From Coptis chinensis (taxonomy: Eukaryota; Streptophyta; Magnoliopsida; Ranunculales; Ranunculaceae), in assembly GCA_015680905.1 (NCBI GenBank), contig CM027381.1, forward strand, positions 65,895,501 to 65,959,500: a stretch of 64,000 nt of DNA. Reading direction: 5' to 3'. Positions within the stretch are counted from its first letter, which is position 1, and every line of letters begins with the position of its first letter. The translations under genes and the position numbers were made by a program. Below the pieces are notes generated by a model. It saw nothing but the letters and a program-made list of their open reading frames with translations, was not told the DNA's origin and made no database searches. This document shows, in pieces, positions 1 through 14,339 of this stretch.

Positions 1-102
1 TGTTAAACCATACAATGAATCGATTATAGATCTAATAACCAATGTAGCAAAATTATAACGAAAACAACATTAAAGATCAAGAACAATAGAATGAAAACTT
101 AC

Positions 103-355
103 AGATCTGATCTAGATAAAGAATATTGAGATTGAAAGAGAGAATCACGGTGTGTTTTTGTTCAAACAAATTTTTGGGAGCAGAAATCAAAAGGAAATCG
201 AGGGTTTTTTATGGAGACGAATGGTGGAACTAGTTTTTGCCGATTTCTCAATTTCTTGGGTATTTGGTGGGGGGTGTATGGTTCGAAGTTACGCCCAACA
301 CAATGGGCAGACCCCGCCCAACTCGGGGTCTGCCCAACACAAATTGGGGTAAAAA
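103..355 (-). other. leader exon of an unidentified minus-strand gene
   Basis: Read on the minus strand, this stretch begins about 30 bp downstream of a TATA box, is rich in C and T (CTCTCTTTC runs), and ends at a strong splice donor (GATCT|GTAAGT; intron from position 102 leftwards). This is the usual form of a plant 5' UTR exon followed by a leader intron. The coding part would lie beyond the left edge, so the product cannot be named. The transcription start near 355 is inferred from the TATA position. Short plus-strand frames here are unconvincing. Confidence 0.5.
304..336. repeat. perfect 13-bp GC-rich hairpin in the leader
   Basis: Arms 304-316 and 324-336 are exact complements around a 7-nt loop. 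The 11-bp string GCCCAACACAA occurs at 293-303 and again at 332-342, so the hairpin is embedded in a direct repeat. TGGGC-type (site II-like) motifs recur on both strands. It falls within the first ~50 nt of the inferred transcript. Confidence 0.7.
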
Positions 356-383
356 TTGGGGTCTAGGCAGTAACAGGACTCTT

Positions 384-391
384 TTTATATA
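384..391 (-). promoter_or_regulatory. TATA box (TATATAAA)
   Basis: The minus strand reads CTATATAAAAAG. The box lies upstream of the C/T-rich leader exon, at a proper distance for a start near 355. Only 34 bp separate it from the Helitron terminus at 426, so the distal promoter of this gene is now Helitron sequence. Confidence 0.5.
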
Positions 392-2305
392 GTCCATTGC
401 CTTTATTAAGTTATACTATACACTACTAGCAAGATGCACGTGTTGTGCACGCGGTTGACAAACACATTTATTTCATTATATATATAATATGTGATGTAAG
501 TAAAGGCTAGTAAAATATGTGAATTTGAGTGATGTAAGTATTGGTTAGTGTAATATGCATGAATAAGAACTTTAAAGTTTGTTTGACCATTACATATAGG
601 ACACATTCAAAAGCACATTGCATTATGGAATTGATTTTTTTTTTTTTTTTTTGGAGGTTTTTTTTAAAAAATATCATAAACTTTGATATGCCTTTTGATT
701 GATATTGATAGAATGATAGATGAGTTTCTGAGGCCTTATAAGGAAAAGGCAGAAGGAGGCTGAACTTATTGGTTTGAAGCGTACAGTGACAAAAAGAGCC
801 CAAAGCTTCAATTGTTCATGTAGCATGAATTCTTCTTTGTTGCTTCTATCACCACACTTTGAGAGGGCGGGTGAGGGCAATACAATGAAGCACTACTATA
901 ATGTATAAACTAAGAAGAACCTCCAATTATGAGTACTACTCTTGGCATCGAAAGTAAAAAAAAATTAATTCTACAGTAACATATTTGAGTCTGGAAATAG
1001 GTCCCTTCTCCAGGCCATAACTCTATACTAACATATGCTTCTAAGCTAGACTGTTTTTTCCCATCTTCTAAAATGACGATGTGCAATCTAACACTGGACA
1101 GTTTATATACAAACTAATTGGTGACTTGGAGTAGTCCTTGTTTGCATTTCATATTATCTTTTCCTAGCAATGGATAGTTCGATCATAAAATTACTTGATC
1201 CACATTTGAGATATTATAATTTATTTAAGCTCAATTGTTTTCAGTTGAATGTTAAGAGTGGGTACAAATTGTTAGATGTTGTGAACTCCAGTAGCGTGCT
1301 AAACATGTATTTGGTAAGTGGTTATTCAGAAATTTTAATTGATAAGCTCTATATCTACGAACTGAAGTTTGGAAACATATTCCAGCCAAAAAAAAAAGTT
1401 TGGAAGCATCATTTGAAAACAGAAATTGCTCAAAGCACATATAAAAATTGTCCAGTAACGTAACTATACTGAACTAAAGAAGAAAAAAGCTTGTGACAAA
1501 TCAAAACCATGGAATTATTCTGAACATATTCTAAATGAACCGAACATGAAATTTGGTGGCTTAAAAAGAATCTTAAATAAAAAGTCACTGACTACATGCA
1601 TATATTTTTGCTGGTTTGCACATAAATAACAAATTGCAATTGATCTAAAGAACATACATTTCATAACATTAAATTTATGGTACCAATATCTTCAAAAAAA
1701 AAAAGAGCGAGATTCAGTTGGAGGTTAATTACATTCTGTGTAAAGAACAGGTGTGAAGGCTATACAGGTGTGACCGCTTGCTTCATATTTTACAAAACTT
1801 ACGTAATGGGCAGTTGACACTCCTACGATTCGGTGCCTATTGGCCTATCCTGACTGGTCAATAACACATATTTTGATTCTTTTGTATGGCTATTTTTTCC
1901 CTCTGTTTCCTAGTATTCTTTCTTGTGGTTTCTTGGGATTCAAAGCCACTTCAGCATTCTGTAGCATTTTATATCAGATTGCAGGTGAGCAGGAAAATTT
2001 CTACTCCTCCAATGGTCCTCAAACCATGTTAGTCTACTTGGGTCTTTATTGCAATCTCATTTTTACCCATGTTGTTTCACACAAACTCCAACATAACATG
2101 CCAGAAATTTTCCTTCAAAAATTCTAGGGTCCTTCGACATTGCATACAACGTTTATGATTTAATATTGCTTGAAACAGAAGCTCTGTAGGGATGTAATGC
2201 AAAAGTGAAAATGCACCAATTGTGAGTAAACAAATGAGAAGTTTCTCTCTCCAATAAAATTCATACACAAGCACATGTTCAATAGAATACCTCAGCCGAC
2301 TTCAT

Positions 2306-3008
2306 CAATTAGATGAAGGGTACCGATAGTAATAATGGCGCAAAGCATCTGGAATACACGCTGGTGTGTTCTGCCAAAGATCAAGGTTCTGGTCCGTAAT
2401 CTGCATGCAAGTAAATTACATGATTAGGGCACCAAGGGAAGACTTAAAAAAGAAACAAAGAACCTGTTTTGCTTCTTTTTTTTAAAAGAAATTGTTGTAC
2501 CACACACTCACACACAACAAATTAGTATTTGCGATTGCCTGCGGATAATGTACTTTTGACAAATCTGTTTCCTTTTCAAAATGCCAAGTTTTTATTTGAT
2601 AATTGGTGTCATTTGGCAGATCAGGTCGAGTGCTTTCAGAAAATACCTATTTTTTATAATAGAACTTGTGCATCAAATTGTACGGTATCTTTCACAAATC
2701 ATATGTGTGTTAAAATGATGGCGGCAGGTCATGCTACAATCAGTATATGATACAGTCAATGAAACTTGTAAAAACTGAGATACTGAGGAAATATTAAACA
2801 TTCACACTCCTAAATTGTCGCCCACCTCCTCATAAAATGTCATTGTGGTGAGTCGATATCCTGCTAAAAGCATATACTCCTTTACAGCACAGTTAAGATC
2901 TTTACGCTCATTGTCTTTTAGAGAACCCAAATCAGAAAAGGGAGAATCCCTCTTCAACTGTTGCAAGGTAGGTCTATCAGTTGCAGAAACATTTAATGAA
3001 TCCCTCTT
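2306..3008 (-). pseudogene. captured LisH/HEAT (RELCH/KIAA1468-like) gene fragment
   Basis: Exon A (3008-2826) encodes VSATDRPTLQQLKRDSPFSD, then KDNERKDLNCAVKEYMLLAG and YRLTTMTFYEE, ending at a GTGGGC donor. Exon B (from 2400, after ATGCAG) encodes ITDQNLDLWQNTPACIPDAL, RHYYYRYPSSN and stops. The LisH-like helix NCAVKEYLLLAGYRLTAMTFYEE with TDQNLDVWQNTP is what I remember from the plant homologue of RELCH/KIAA1468 (At5g16210 type). Only two exons are present, so this is a fragment rather than a gene. Confidence 0.7.
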
Positions 3009-3033
3009 CTAATTAAATTTGGTTCGTTGGCTT

Positions 3034-3377
3034 TAAGTCTAGGGCAAACTCCCGCTTCAATAATAGCTTGGATTTTATCGTTTGTACCATCAGAAAGGTA
3101 AGATAATGCACAGCACACATCAGTTAAGACTTCTTCACCATTTGAATGAATCATATGCTCAAGCGCCGGAAGTGCAGGTTTTGTATGCCATATTGTTTTC
3201 GAAAGGAACATAACATCGTTAGTAATCCCAACCTCTTAATAACCCCACAAATAAATAAAATGCAACTCATCACTAACCTGTTCAAATGGAGGTTGTGGTT
3301 TGCCTCTGCAGAAATTGGATAGAGTTAATGTTGCATTTCTCAACATAGAGAATTTGGCATGCTCATTCAACTGTTGG
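3034..3377 (-). pseudogene. captured importin-alpha exons (ARM repeats)
   Basis: The first exon (3377-3278) encodes [20 protein letters not shown] then [13 protein letters not shown], ending at a GTTAGT donor. The second (about 3192-3034) encodes [20 protein letters not shown] and [20 protein letters not shown] followed by VCPRL. Both are hallmark armadillo-repeat strings of plant importin-alpha, the nuclear import receptor that binds nuclear localisation signals. The acceptor of the second exon has decayed (CAT where CAG is expected), and a conserved Trp of NATWTLSNF is Leu here. The coding sequence breaks off and joins the LisH-protein fragment within about 25 bp. Confidence 0.8.
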
Positions 3378-3530
3378 CTAAACCAACATAAAATTAGACA
3401 ATCAATCAACTACCTCATCATAGTTCTTATTACCAATAGCTTAACAAAACACAAAAAGATCATGAACTTCTGTCAAGTAAATTAAGAATAAAACGTATAT
3501 GAAAGACGATTGTAAGAGCCAAATATTTAC

Positions 3531-3727
3531 CCCATAGAACGATTGAACCCAAACTGCTCTATCAAACGCGCTACCTCTTGAGCTACAACATCTTGATCAT
3601 CCCTTCCAGCCTCTAGAGCAAACCTTACAGCCTCCTAGGCACACCTTTCAATCTCCTGGGCACACCTTTCAGCCTCCTGAGAAATCCTCCTCAGCTCCTC
3701 TACGTTTTGATGGCACTCACACCCATT
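3531..3727 (-). pseudogene. captured coiled-coil exon, gene not recognised
   Basis: A 197-nt exon-like unit is bounded by AACAG| at 3728 and |GTAAAT at 3530. It encodes a charged helix, NVEELRRISQEAERCAQEIE..., with one in-frame stop and ending ARLIEQFGFNRSMG. The middle repeats a unit of about 8 residues (EAERCAQE/IERCA), visible as repeated DNA. Its end phase (GG|) joins the importin-alpha exon to its left in frame (GGC CAA CAG). I do not recognise the parent protein. Confidence 0.45.
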
Positions 3728-5055
3728 CTGTTCTGATCAAGGATTGAAATAGAAATTTTACATATAGTGCCTCTAACCAACAGAAGTATCAATTTATATA
3801 TTGGACTCTAGATATCTCTTTCAAGATTTGCATCATTCTATAGTTGGTACATAATCTTACGGAAAACCTTCGCAGCGTGTTAGGTGAAAGTATGACTCCT
3901 TAAACTCAAAAATAGAAAATGTAATGTAAAATATTAAACTCGTAAATTTCCCAAAAATTATATTTTACATGCTTTGTTAGACAGATAGTTCAAAAAAGTA
4001 ATCAGATAATAAATCATCTAAGTTACAGAGAAGATAGGAAAAGCAGGTATTCCCAGGGACCGTTTCACGAATATATAGTATGGAATTTTAATGAACGTGG
4101 TATATGTTGCAAGAACTGAAAACATAATCTAGTTACTTTACTTCATAAAGCATCAAACACAATCAGTCATTTAATGAGCAATGTATGGAAACTGAACACA
4201 TAACATATTAAACACAATAATTATTACTATTTAGAACAACTAAGCAAAATAACATTCTTGTGTAAATTTGGAGTCTGCTGGCAGATTTGGAAATCGTTAG
4301 TTCAATTGATGGTTATATCAAAGCCACAAAGACCGCAATTCCAATGCAAGTTCATCGAAGCTAGTTATTTAACCCTGTTCAATTCCTTTGGTCTTAAGTC
4401 ACAACTTCACAAGTTCCAAATAGGATTCCAGAAAAAGTTTGACGAAAGCAAAGAAGAAGCATGCCAGAGTCTCACATATAATCATATTCCTCAACATTGT
4501 TATCTCACTCAAAACTACATACTCATAGTTTTTACATCTTATAAGAACTCTATTATATATTAAGAGATTAAGACTAAACAACCCCTGAACATAGTAATCT
4601 ACTACTACACATAGAAACCATGAATTCCAATATTACCACAATCCTCTTCTTGATGTGTATTAGTCTTATATTTCTTAAAGCGCAAGAAGAGCTCCTCATG
4701 ACATAAGTTCTTTCCATAAGTTCTTCCACCCATCTCCACCAACTTCCAGCATTTCCATACATTCCTTAGAAGCCATCAGCTTGTGCCCCATTGCCGTCTT
4801 CCCTATCGTTAATTTCTAGTACACCAAGAATGTTACATACCACTCGAGCACCCAAAACCGATATACCTAACCTATGCTAATTACTTTTTTTTTTTTGGTT
4901 AAAAAAGGGGACCAATTCAAGTACACTTGTTAGTTGGACAGTTGTGATAATTGGAAAGTTTCTCTTAAGATCCGACAAAGAGAAGTGTTAATGTTGAAGT
5001 AAAAAAAATAGCGGTATAATATACAGATGTATGAGTATTTAGAATCTTACAGGTA

Positions 5056-5115
5056 TGCTCCTTTACACATTAGGAAAATGTGTCCGTCCTCATCCCACAC
5101 AATAATGATAGCTGC
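5056..5115 (-). pseudogene. captured P4-ATPase (ALA flippase) fragment
   Basis: Twenty codons on the minus strand read AAIIIVWDEDGHIFLMCKGA. This resembles the conserved segment SVIVRDEEGKIFLLCKGA of plant aminophospholipid ATPases (ALA family), close to the lysine used for nucleotide binding. An AG lies immediately upstream. The match is short, so the identification is weaker than for the neighbouring fragments, though strand and context agree with multi-gene capture. Confidence 0.45.
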
Positions 5116-5526
5116 TTTTGTTTGCTTATATGTCGAATTTGTCGTCGTTTACTTGGTTGTAGAGGCCCCACATCCATCTGCAGGAATGAAAAGTCTCTGC
5201 GGTGAGATGCATAAAGGAAATTGTGTTTGATCACAACGGTTTATTTTGGAAAAAAAAAATGCATACCTGAGTTACTACATCCTTTTGCGTTTCCATGTTT
5301 GTTTGCCAGAGCAAAAGAGTGTCCGCTACTCAATGTTATGGTTTAACTTGATCTCAAAGAGCCCAAAAAGAAAGGGGGGAATTCGTTGTTCTTGAAAGCT
5401 GGGAGAGAGAGAGCAAAAGGAGCTTAATTGCGTGGGAAGACAGAAAGAGAGAGAGAGAGTGTGTGTTACGCGGGCGATTGACAATTTATATGTTTTTTAT
5501 AAAGGCATTTACACTGGATACATTAA

Positions 5527-6169
5527 TCAAAAGCTTTTTATTGATAAGTAAGAGATAGTAAATTCCATTGAGCAAGTAATTACATTGACGCCCAATGTAC
5601 CGAATTCAACTTTCATGCCATAATCATTGTTAATGGAATTTTCCTTACATGGAGTATCCGATCTGAATAAATCTTCTCCCATTCTCTGCTCTTCTTCCAT
5701 GATCTCCACCTTTCGAGCAGCAATGTTCTTGTAATGGACTTCAAAGTAAGTTTTTTTCATAGCTACTGATCCAGGGGTTGAACACTTCTCAACTTCTTCT
5801 AAGTACTTGTTCTGTGAAAACGACGACCATCTTTCCCAAGATAATAAATCGTTCTCATATCTTCCAAATGAAACCGATTACTTGAATCTAGGATCAGAGG
5901 CAATTGGTTTTTCTATCTGCTTATATCATTTTCAGTGCAAAACCCATCAACAATTTTCAAAAACAATGAACATCATCTAAAAATTCAATTGAGAATCACA
6001 ATATAAGAATTCATGAATCAAAACTCATGCAGGTAGTATGAAAAATGAAGAAAGTTCAGAAAATAATACTGAGATCAAATTAAACAAAGGGTATTGCAGA
6101 TATCATACAAAGGAGATATGGGTTTACCTCAAATTCATTTCTGAGAGTCTCTGCCATCATTTCACCCAT
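5527..6169 (-). pseudogene. captured WVD2/TPX2-like gene fragment (start codon and second exon)
   Basis: Exon 1 (6169-6128) begins ATG and encodes MGEMMAETLRNEFE, ending at a GTAAAC donor. Exon 2 begins at 5916 after a GCAG acceptor, in the same phase, and encodes IEKPIASDPRFK, a stop, then SVSFGRYENDLLSWERWSSF and a segment with KYLEEVEKCSTPGSVAMKK and YFEVHYKNIAARK. These strings match the N-terminal region of plant WVD2-like (WDL, TPX2-family) microtubule-associated proteins as I remember them. The C-terminal TPX2 domain is absent. The in-frame stop early in exon 2 and the missing 3' part make this a fragment. The intact parent gene should exist elsewhere in the genome. Confidence 0.7.
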
Positions 6170-7214
6170 AACTCTTACAGATCAAGTTTCAAGAGCTATT
6201 ACTCTGATGCAGAAAAGAGAGTGAAGATTTTGTGCTCAACATGGGCTACCAGTCCACTTGCTAGTCCAAGTGAAGAAGATTAGAATGCAGACAAAACAAA
6301 GAGATATAACCAATTAAGAAGCAGATGAATAAGGAAGGAGAGTATGTGCTTTGGTCTGAATTAATATAAATTCCATAAAACAGTATGCAACAGAGTACGT
6401 ACACTTTAATTTGGTGAGCAAGCCGCTTTCGATGATGCAGTGTCCAGTGGAGAGGGAATCGGCTTCATTGTAGTAGAAAACAACCTTTGTTAATTGATTC
6501 CACACATGAGTGCTGACTGACTGGTGAGTGAGTTGGGTGCATTCTTGGGCGCAAACAGCCGCTGATTTTATTGGGCTTTGGATAATTCGATGGCAAATGT
6601 TGTGCAACACTCACAGTCAAGTAGTCAACTACTATTATATCTCGCACCCACTTGCTTTAAGCCTTTAACCATTCCCGTTTACAAATAATCAGCAGTGGAG
6701 TAGAGAGGGGATCTCCGGTTTAAGAGAGAGAATGAGGGGAGATTTCTTTTTTGATAACTGAATGAGGGGAGATTTGAGAGAGATAAAACTCATAAAAGAG
6801 AAAAGAGAAAGACATCTGTGATATGTTTTTTTTGTTTTTTTGGCTTTTAGCTTTTAAGAGAGAGAGAGAAATGGGCGCATAAAAAGAGAAGAAGATGAAG
6901 AGAGAGACGGTTGGTTTCTTTTCATTTAAATTCGGTATAAATGGTAATAATTTGGCAGTTAATGTAAGGCTAAGTCGCGAACAATTCAATAGTGGCGTGG
7001 AATTGATTTCCGACTTAAAATTACATATACGTCCTTAAAGTACTATGTAATTTTAAGGGTATAAATGGTATGAAATTTTGAAATGACGAAGTAGTCCTTC
7101 TTAAAGGTATTGAATAATTGATTTTAATTTTTTATTAAGGGCATTTCATGGTAGAAAAAAGGTTGGTCTAATTTAAAGGTCCATGTTAATTATGGTATAC
7201 TATACTAATAGAGA

Positions 7215-9411
7215 TACTGTAGTTTCAATTTCCAACTTCCGACTCAATTTGAAACATGGTGATATGCTTGGTTGAGTTATAAACTAGAACTAGTTTAAAC
7301 ATTTCTGGTAAACAATCTTTAATTTTTTTTTTTTTTTTATTTTTTGAATCATTTAGGAGTATAGAGAGGCCCAAACGAGGCCCAAACCTATTGAATATCG
7401 AATTCTATTGCATCCTCTATAATATTTAGAGCCTTTTCTTCTAACAATCTAAGACGGAGAAATAAGTACAAATCAAAGATATTATAAATTTAGGCTACAT
7501 AAATTTTTCATCAAGAACTATCTAAAGCTATTTTTTTAAGTAAATTTTCTCTTGAATTTCTTTTCCAGAGACGGTAATCAACGAGAAAAATAGATAAATA
7601 AATACAGTCCCTCCTTCTAATTAATTCGGAGAAAAGCAATGTTCAAGTATTTACAGAATTACAGCTCCTACCAAACATGCGGTCATTTTCTTATCGTTCC
7701 ACATTTCCACTATTTATTTCCTTACATTTGGTATTCAAAGAAAATAGGAATCACACAAACGATCATCTATTTTCATTTTTCAATGGTGACAACTCAATAA
7801 CTCAGTAAGTCATATCATAACTTAATAAGTCTCCCTTCAAGAAAAAAAAGGCAGATTTAAATTCTTACAGATGGTCTCCAACCAATCAAATGAAATAAAA
7901 ATATTCCAACTTTATGTTACTATGAGCCATTTCTGATGATCTGTTTCATATTATTAGATCAGAAGAAGAAGAAGACATGTTCTTCATGATTTGTGTGAGG
8001 GTTGACTTTTGACCTTGATTTTATTTCTCAAGTGGGCTCATTTAGTCAATAGCATAACCAAAAAAGAAAAGAAAAGAAAAGAAAATTTCAATACGCAAGC
8101 TGCAAATGTGTTTTGTTAGTCTCAAAAGTTATCAATTACATTTTACAAAGCCAAAAAACTAATCAATGTGTCTTCGTATTGTAAAATTATTGTAACAGTT
8201 TTAGACGAAGAAATCCATTTGCCAAAAGCATGAGGAGTGCCATGTTCGATCTAAACATATGCATTGCCTAGCGAAACTCACATTTTACTTAATTTATCAA
8301 TGACATACTATTTTGATGCGACAGTTTCTTTAATGTTGTAGACATAGAAAGTTTAACGGCCTTAATATATATATATGGGTGCCTATATAAAACTTTGATT
8401 CTTGAAGGTTGAAAAAAATATTAGTATAGAGTTCGATACATGAGCTCATAAACTCATTATCATACGCCAAACAAGTTTAATTAAGGTCAATTCAATAGCA
8501 ATGCGAGCCGGATGGACAACCGTATCGCTCTTGGAAAACACACGGTTTGACCTGAATCTAATTAACCATAAATAATACGACCACTACTAGATGATTACCA
8601 CTGGATGATTACAGACTGTATATGTTAATGTGAAAAAGAAATAACGGTGATCGGAATATAACAACGTCGGCATGAGTTGACCCGTAAGTAATGGCCATGT
8701 GACGTTTAAACTCTGTACGAAACTTCAACGGAGCTTACTAACATACAACTACTAACATTAGGTGTGGGCCGGCTAGTGCGGCTTGAAGACCTCTCTTTCC
8801 CTCCCTCACTGATTCCAGCCAATACATCTGTTTTATATTATGGTTCCTGTAGTCACTAGTTCAATGTAAGCGTATCCAAGTAGCCTCTATTTTCTGTTAG
8901 ATTGCGCTGCAAGCAGTTTGATGTAATGCAATCTCGGATGTATACATAGCATACGTACAATACTATTAACTGTGGACTGATCTATTCTCTAGTGTGGAAT
9001 TCAAGTGTGGAATGTGTTGAAAAAATGTAGATGCAATTGGTTAATATTACGTGACGTTTGGAGTATAGGATCGACATGAATATCTAAAGCTTTGAGTTGA
9101 ATCTGTGTCTTCACTGTCTTGCAAGGACAAAAAGGCTTGTATGTCTTAAACGTTGAAGTTGAAATTTTCCCTTTTCAAAGTAAAAATAAAACAAATTGTT
9201 GTAGGTTTCTTTAAGCGCATTTGAGGCGCCGTTGACATTTCTTCTTATTTTAAAGGCTTCGTGTGTGCGTTTGTGTGATGGGTGTAGTTTGAACTTGAAT
9301 AAACTAGTCTAAAACAGTAGGCTTTTTCTATCATAGGCTCTCTTTATAAGAACAAGTTGAATAGATTTGTGGAAGAGATAAGTTGGAAGAACAAGAAAGA
9401 TTTTCCAAGTC
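7215..9411 (+). promoter_or_regulatory. upstream region of the WRKY72-like gene with W-boxes
   Basis: No coding sequence was recognised in these 2.2 kb. W-box elements TTGAC[C/T] occur at 8003-8008 and 8010-8015 (a tandem pair), 8547-8552 and 8677-8682, with a bare TTGAC core at 9232. WRKY proteins bind this element, so auto- or cross-regulation by WRKY factors is plausible but inferred. The A|T junction at 7214/7215 is the Helitron's 5' end, 2.2 kb upstream of the start codon. Confidence 0.4.
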
Positions 9412-12812
<3,401 letters not shown>

Positions 12813-14339
12813 TGGTTTCAAACAATATGAATATTCATTCTTACTGATCCACTTGGCAGCTGACATTCTTGTGGAAGACTGAAGAAAATTGTGCACAAGG
12901 AAGATGACAGTAAGCATAAGTTATAGAAATTTTAGTTTTTGTGACATATCAATGTAATATATTGACTTAAGGGATGAAAGAAACCATAAACCTCGCTTAC
13001 TCTTTCATCAAAATTCTTCTCTTTCTACCCATAACGGCATCTCCAGTCCAATGGGGGTATAAAATTACACCTCCACATAGGGTCTACCTAGGTGCCATTA
13101 GGATTTTACAACTCCAATCACATACTAAAGTGATGTCTCTTTTTTTTTTAAAAAAAACGTCATTTAAAGTGATGTCCGAGTTAAAAGATTTCAAATTATG
13201 GCTTTAGAACTAGAAAGGGACGCAGGCGTTGGTTAAAGTGTCACCTGAGCTATTTATCAACTAATAGCGAGATGGGGAATTCCCCACCTCCTCTATCAAC
13301 TAATAGTCTATATTACCTACCGTATACCACTCCTATTGGAAAAAGTTTTTTGACATTTTGGAGTGTAAAGTTTACACTCTATACGGTTTACACTCCCATT
13401 GGAGAGGCCGTAAGTGCTGATAACTTTGTCAAAGCTTTAGTTTTATGATAATACCAAGTTTAATGTTAATTATTTTGTCAAACTTTAGATAAATAACGAC
13501 GTTGTTTGTCCTAGACTTTTCATTTCTCGTATCATCCGTGATTCCTTTAGAATATTGAATATTCAAACGCGCAATAAACAGTCTGTGCCCTTCCTTGATA
13601 TCTGATCATCGTTATGCCTGTCACCCATCCTTTTTATTAACTCTTTAAGGTAGTAAAAGTTCGTACACAATTCTTCAAAAAGATTATATTGGAACTGTGG
13701 AAGAAAAATAACATAGACCTTAATTACTTTGAACATACAGACTTGTTAAACGCCGTTTACCTTACCTTTTCCAGTATACACATTTCTAATTTTTAATCAC
13801 AATATTGTTTAGTTCAGAATATAGATGCTAATATACTCCCTCGAATCTATCCGATTATTTTCAATTGACTCTTTGGTGTAGTATCCCCAGTTTGTGAGCA
13901 TTAACGTCAACTTCCTCGAATATAATATGTTTAATTTGACAATGATCACCAAAACTTTTAGCTTGGAAAGGTATTTAACTTGGGAAATGTATCTAACTTC
14001 AAAAACGTATGTGGTAAAACTTTACCTAGCATATGGCTATGGCTGGATGTTGGAGTACATCAGCATGGATAAGTCTCCACTGATGCTTTTGAATAGAATA
14101 CGACGGCATCTTCTGAGGTCATATAGTACAAGGATTAGGTATAATTTACTGAAAAGTTGATCATGATACTTCTTCTATTGAGAATTAGAAAATGATGCAT
14201 ATAATGGTTCGCAAATATACACTTCTCTGTCCGCCAAATAAAATACAATTCACTTGCAAATAATGCAGATTAAACCACTTATTCACTTCTCTGTCTAACA
14301 AATAAAATACAGTTTGAAGTGATCAAATGAACTATTAGG
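12813..14339. other. intergenic, no gene seen; small perfect hairpin
   Basis: This is the 3' flank of the WRKY gene. No convincing coding frame was found on either strand. A perfect 9-bp inverted repeat, GAGTGTAAA/TTTACACTC, around a single G lies at 13361-13379, within a stretch where CACTCC.ATTGGA recurs. It looks like a remnant of a small MITE. Confidence 0.4.

Larger units (their letters stand above)
426..7214 (-). mobile_element. non-autonomous gene-capturing Helitron
   Basis: On the minus strand the element begins TCTCTATTAGTATAGTATAC at 7214, preceded by A. It ends in CTAG at 429-426, followed by T. Just inside the 3' end is a short hairpin (TGCAC, 5-nt loop, GTGCA; 435-449). A|TC...CTAG|T with a subterminal hairpin is the Helitron signature. 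No RepHel protein is visible, so the element is non-autonomous. The interior carries exon pieces of several unrelated host genes, all on the minus strand (separate entries), with retained GT and AG splice signals. C/T-rich sequence around 6720-6950 (minus) looks like a captured 5' UTR. The 4574-4800 minus-strand stretch also looks exon-like but was not recognised. Nothing codes convincingly at 450-2300. Confidence 0.75.

Noticed and set aside
1170-1463. 97-codon plus-strand frame within the Helitron
   Set aside because: No domain, AT-driven composition and no splice context. It is probably chance.
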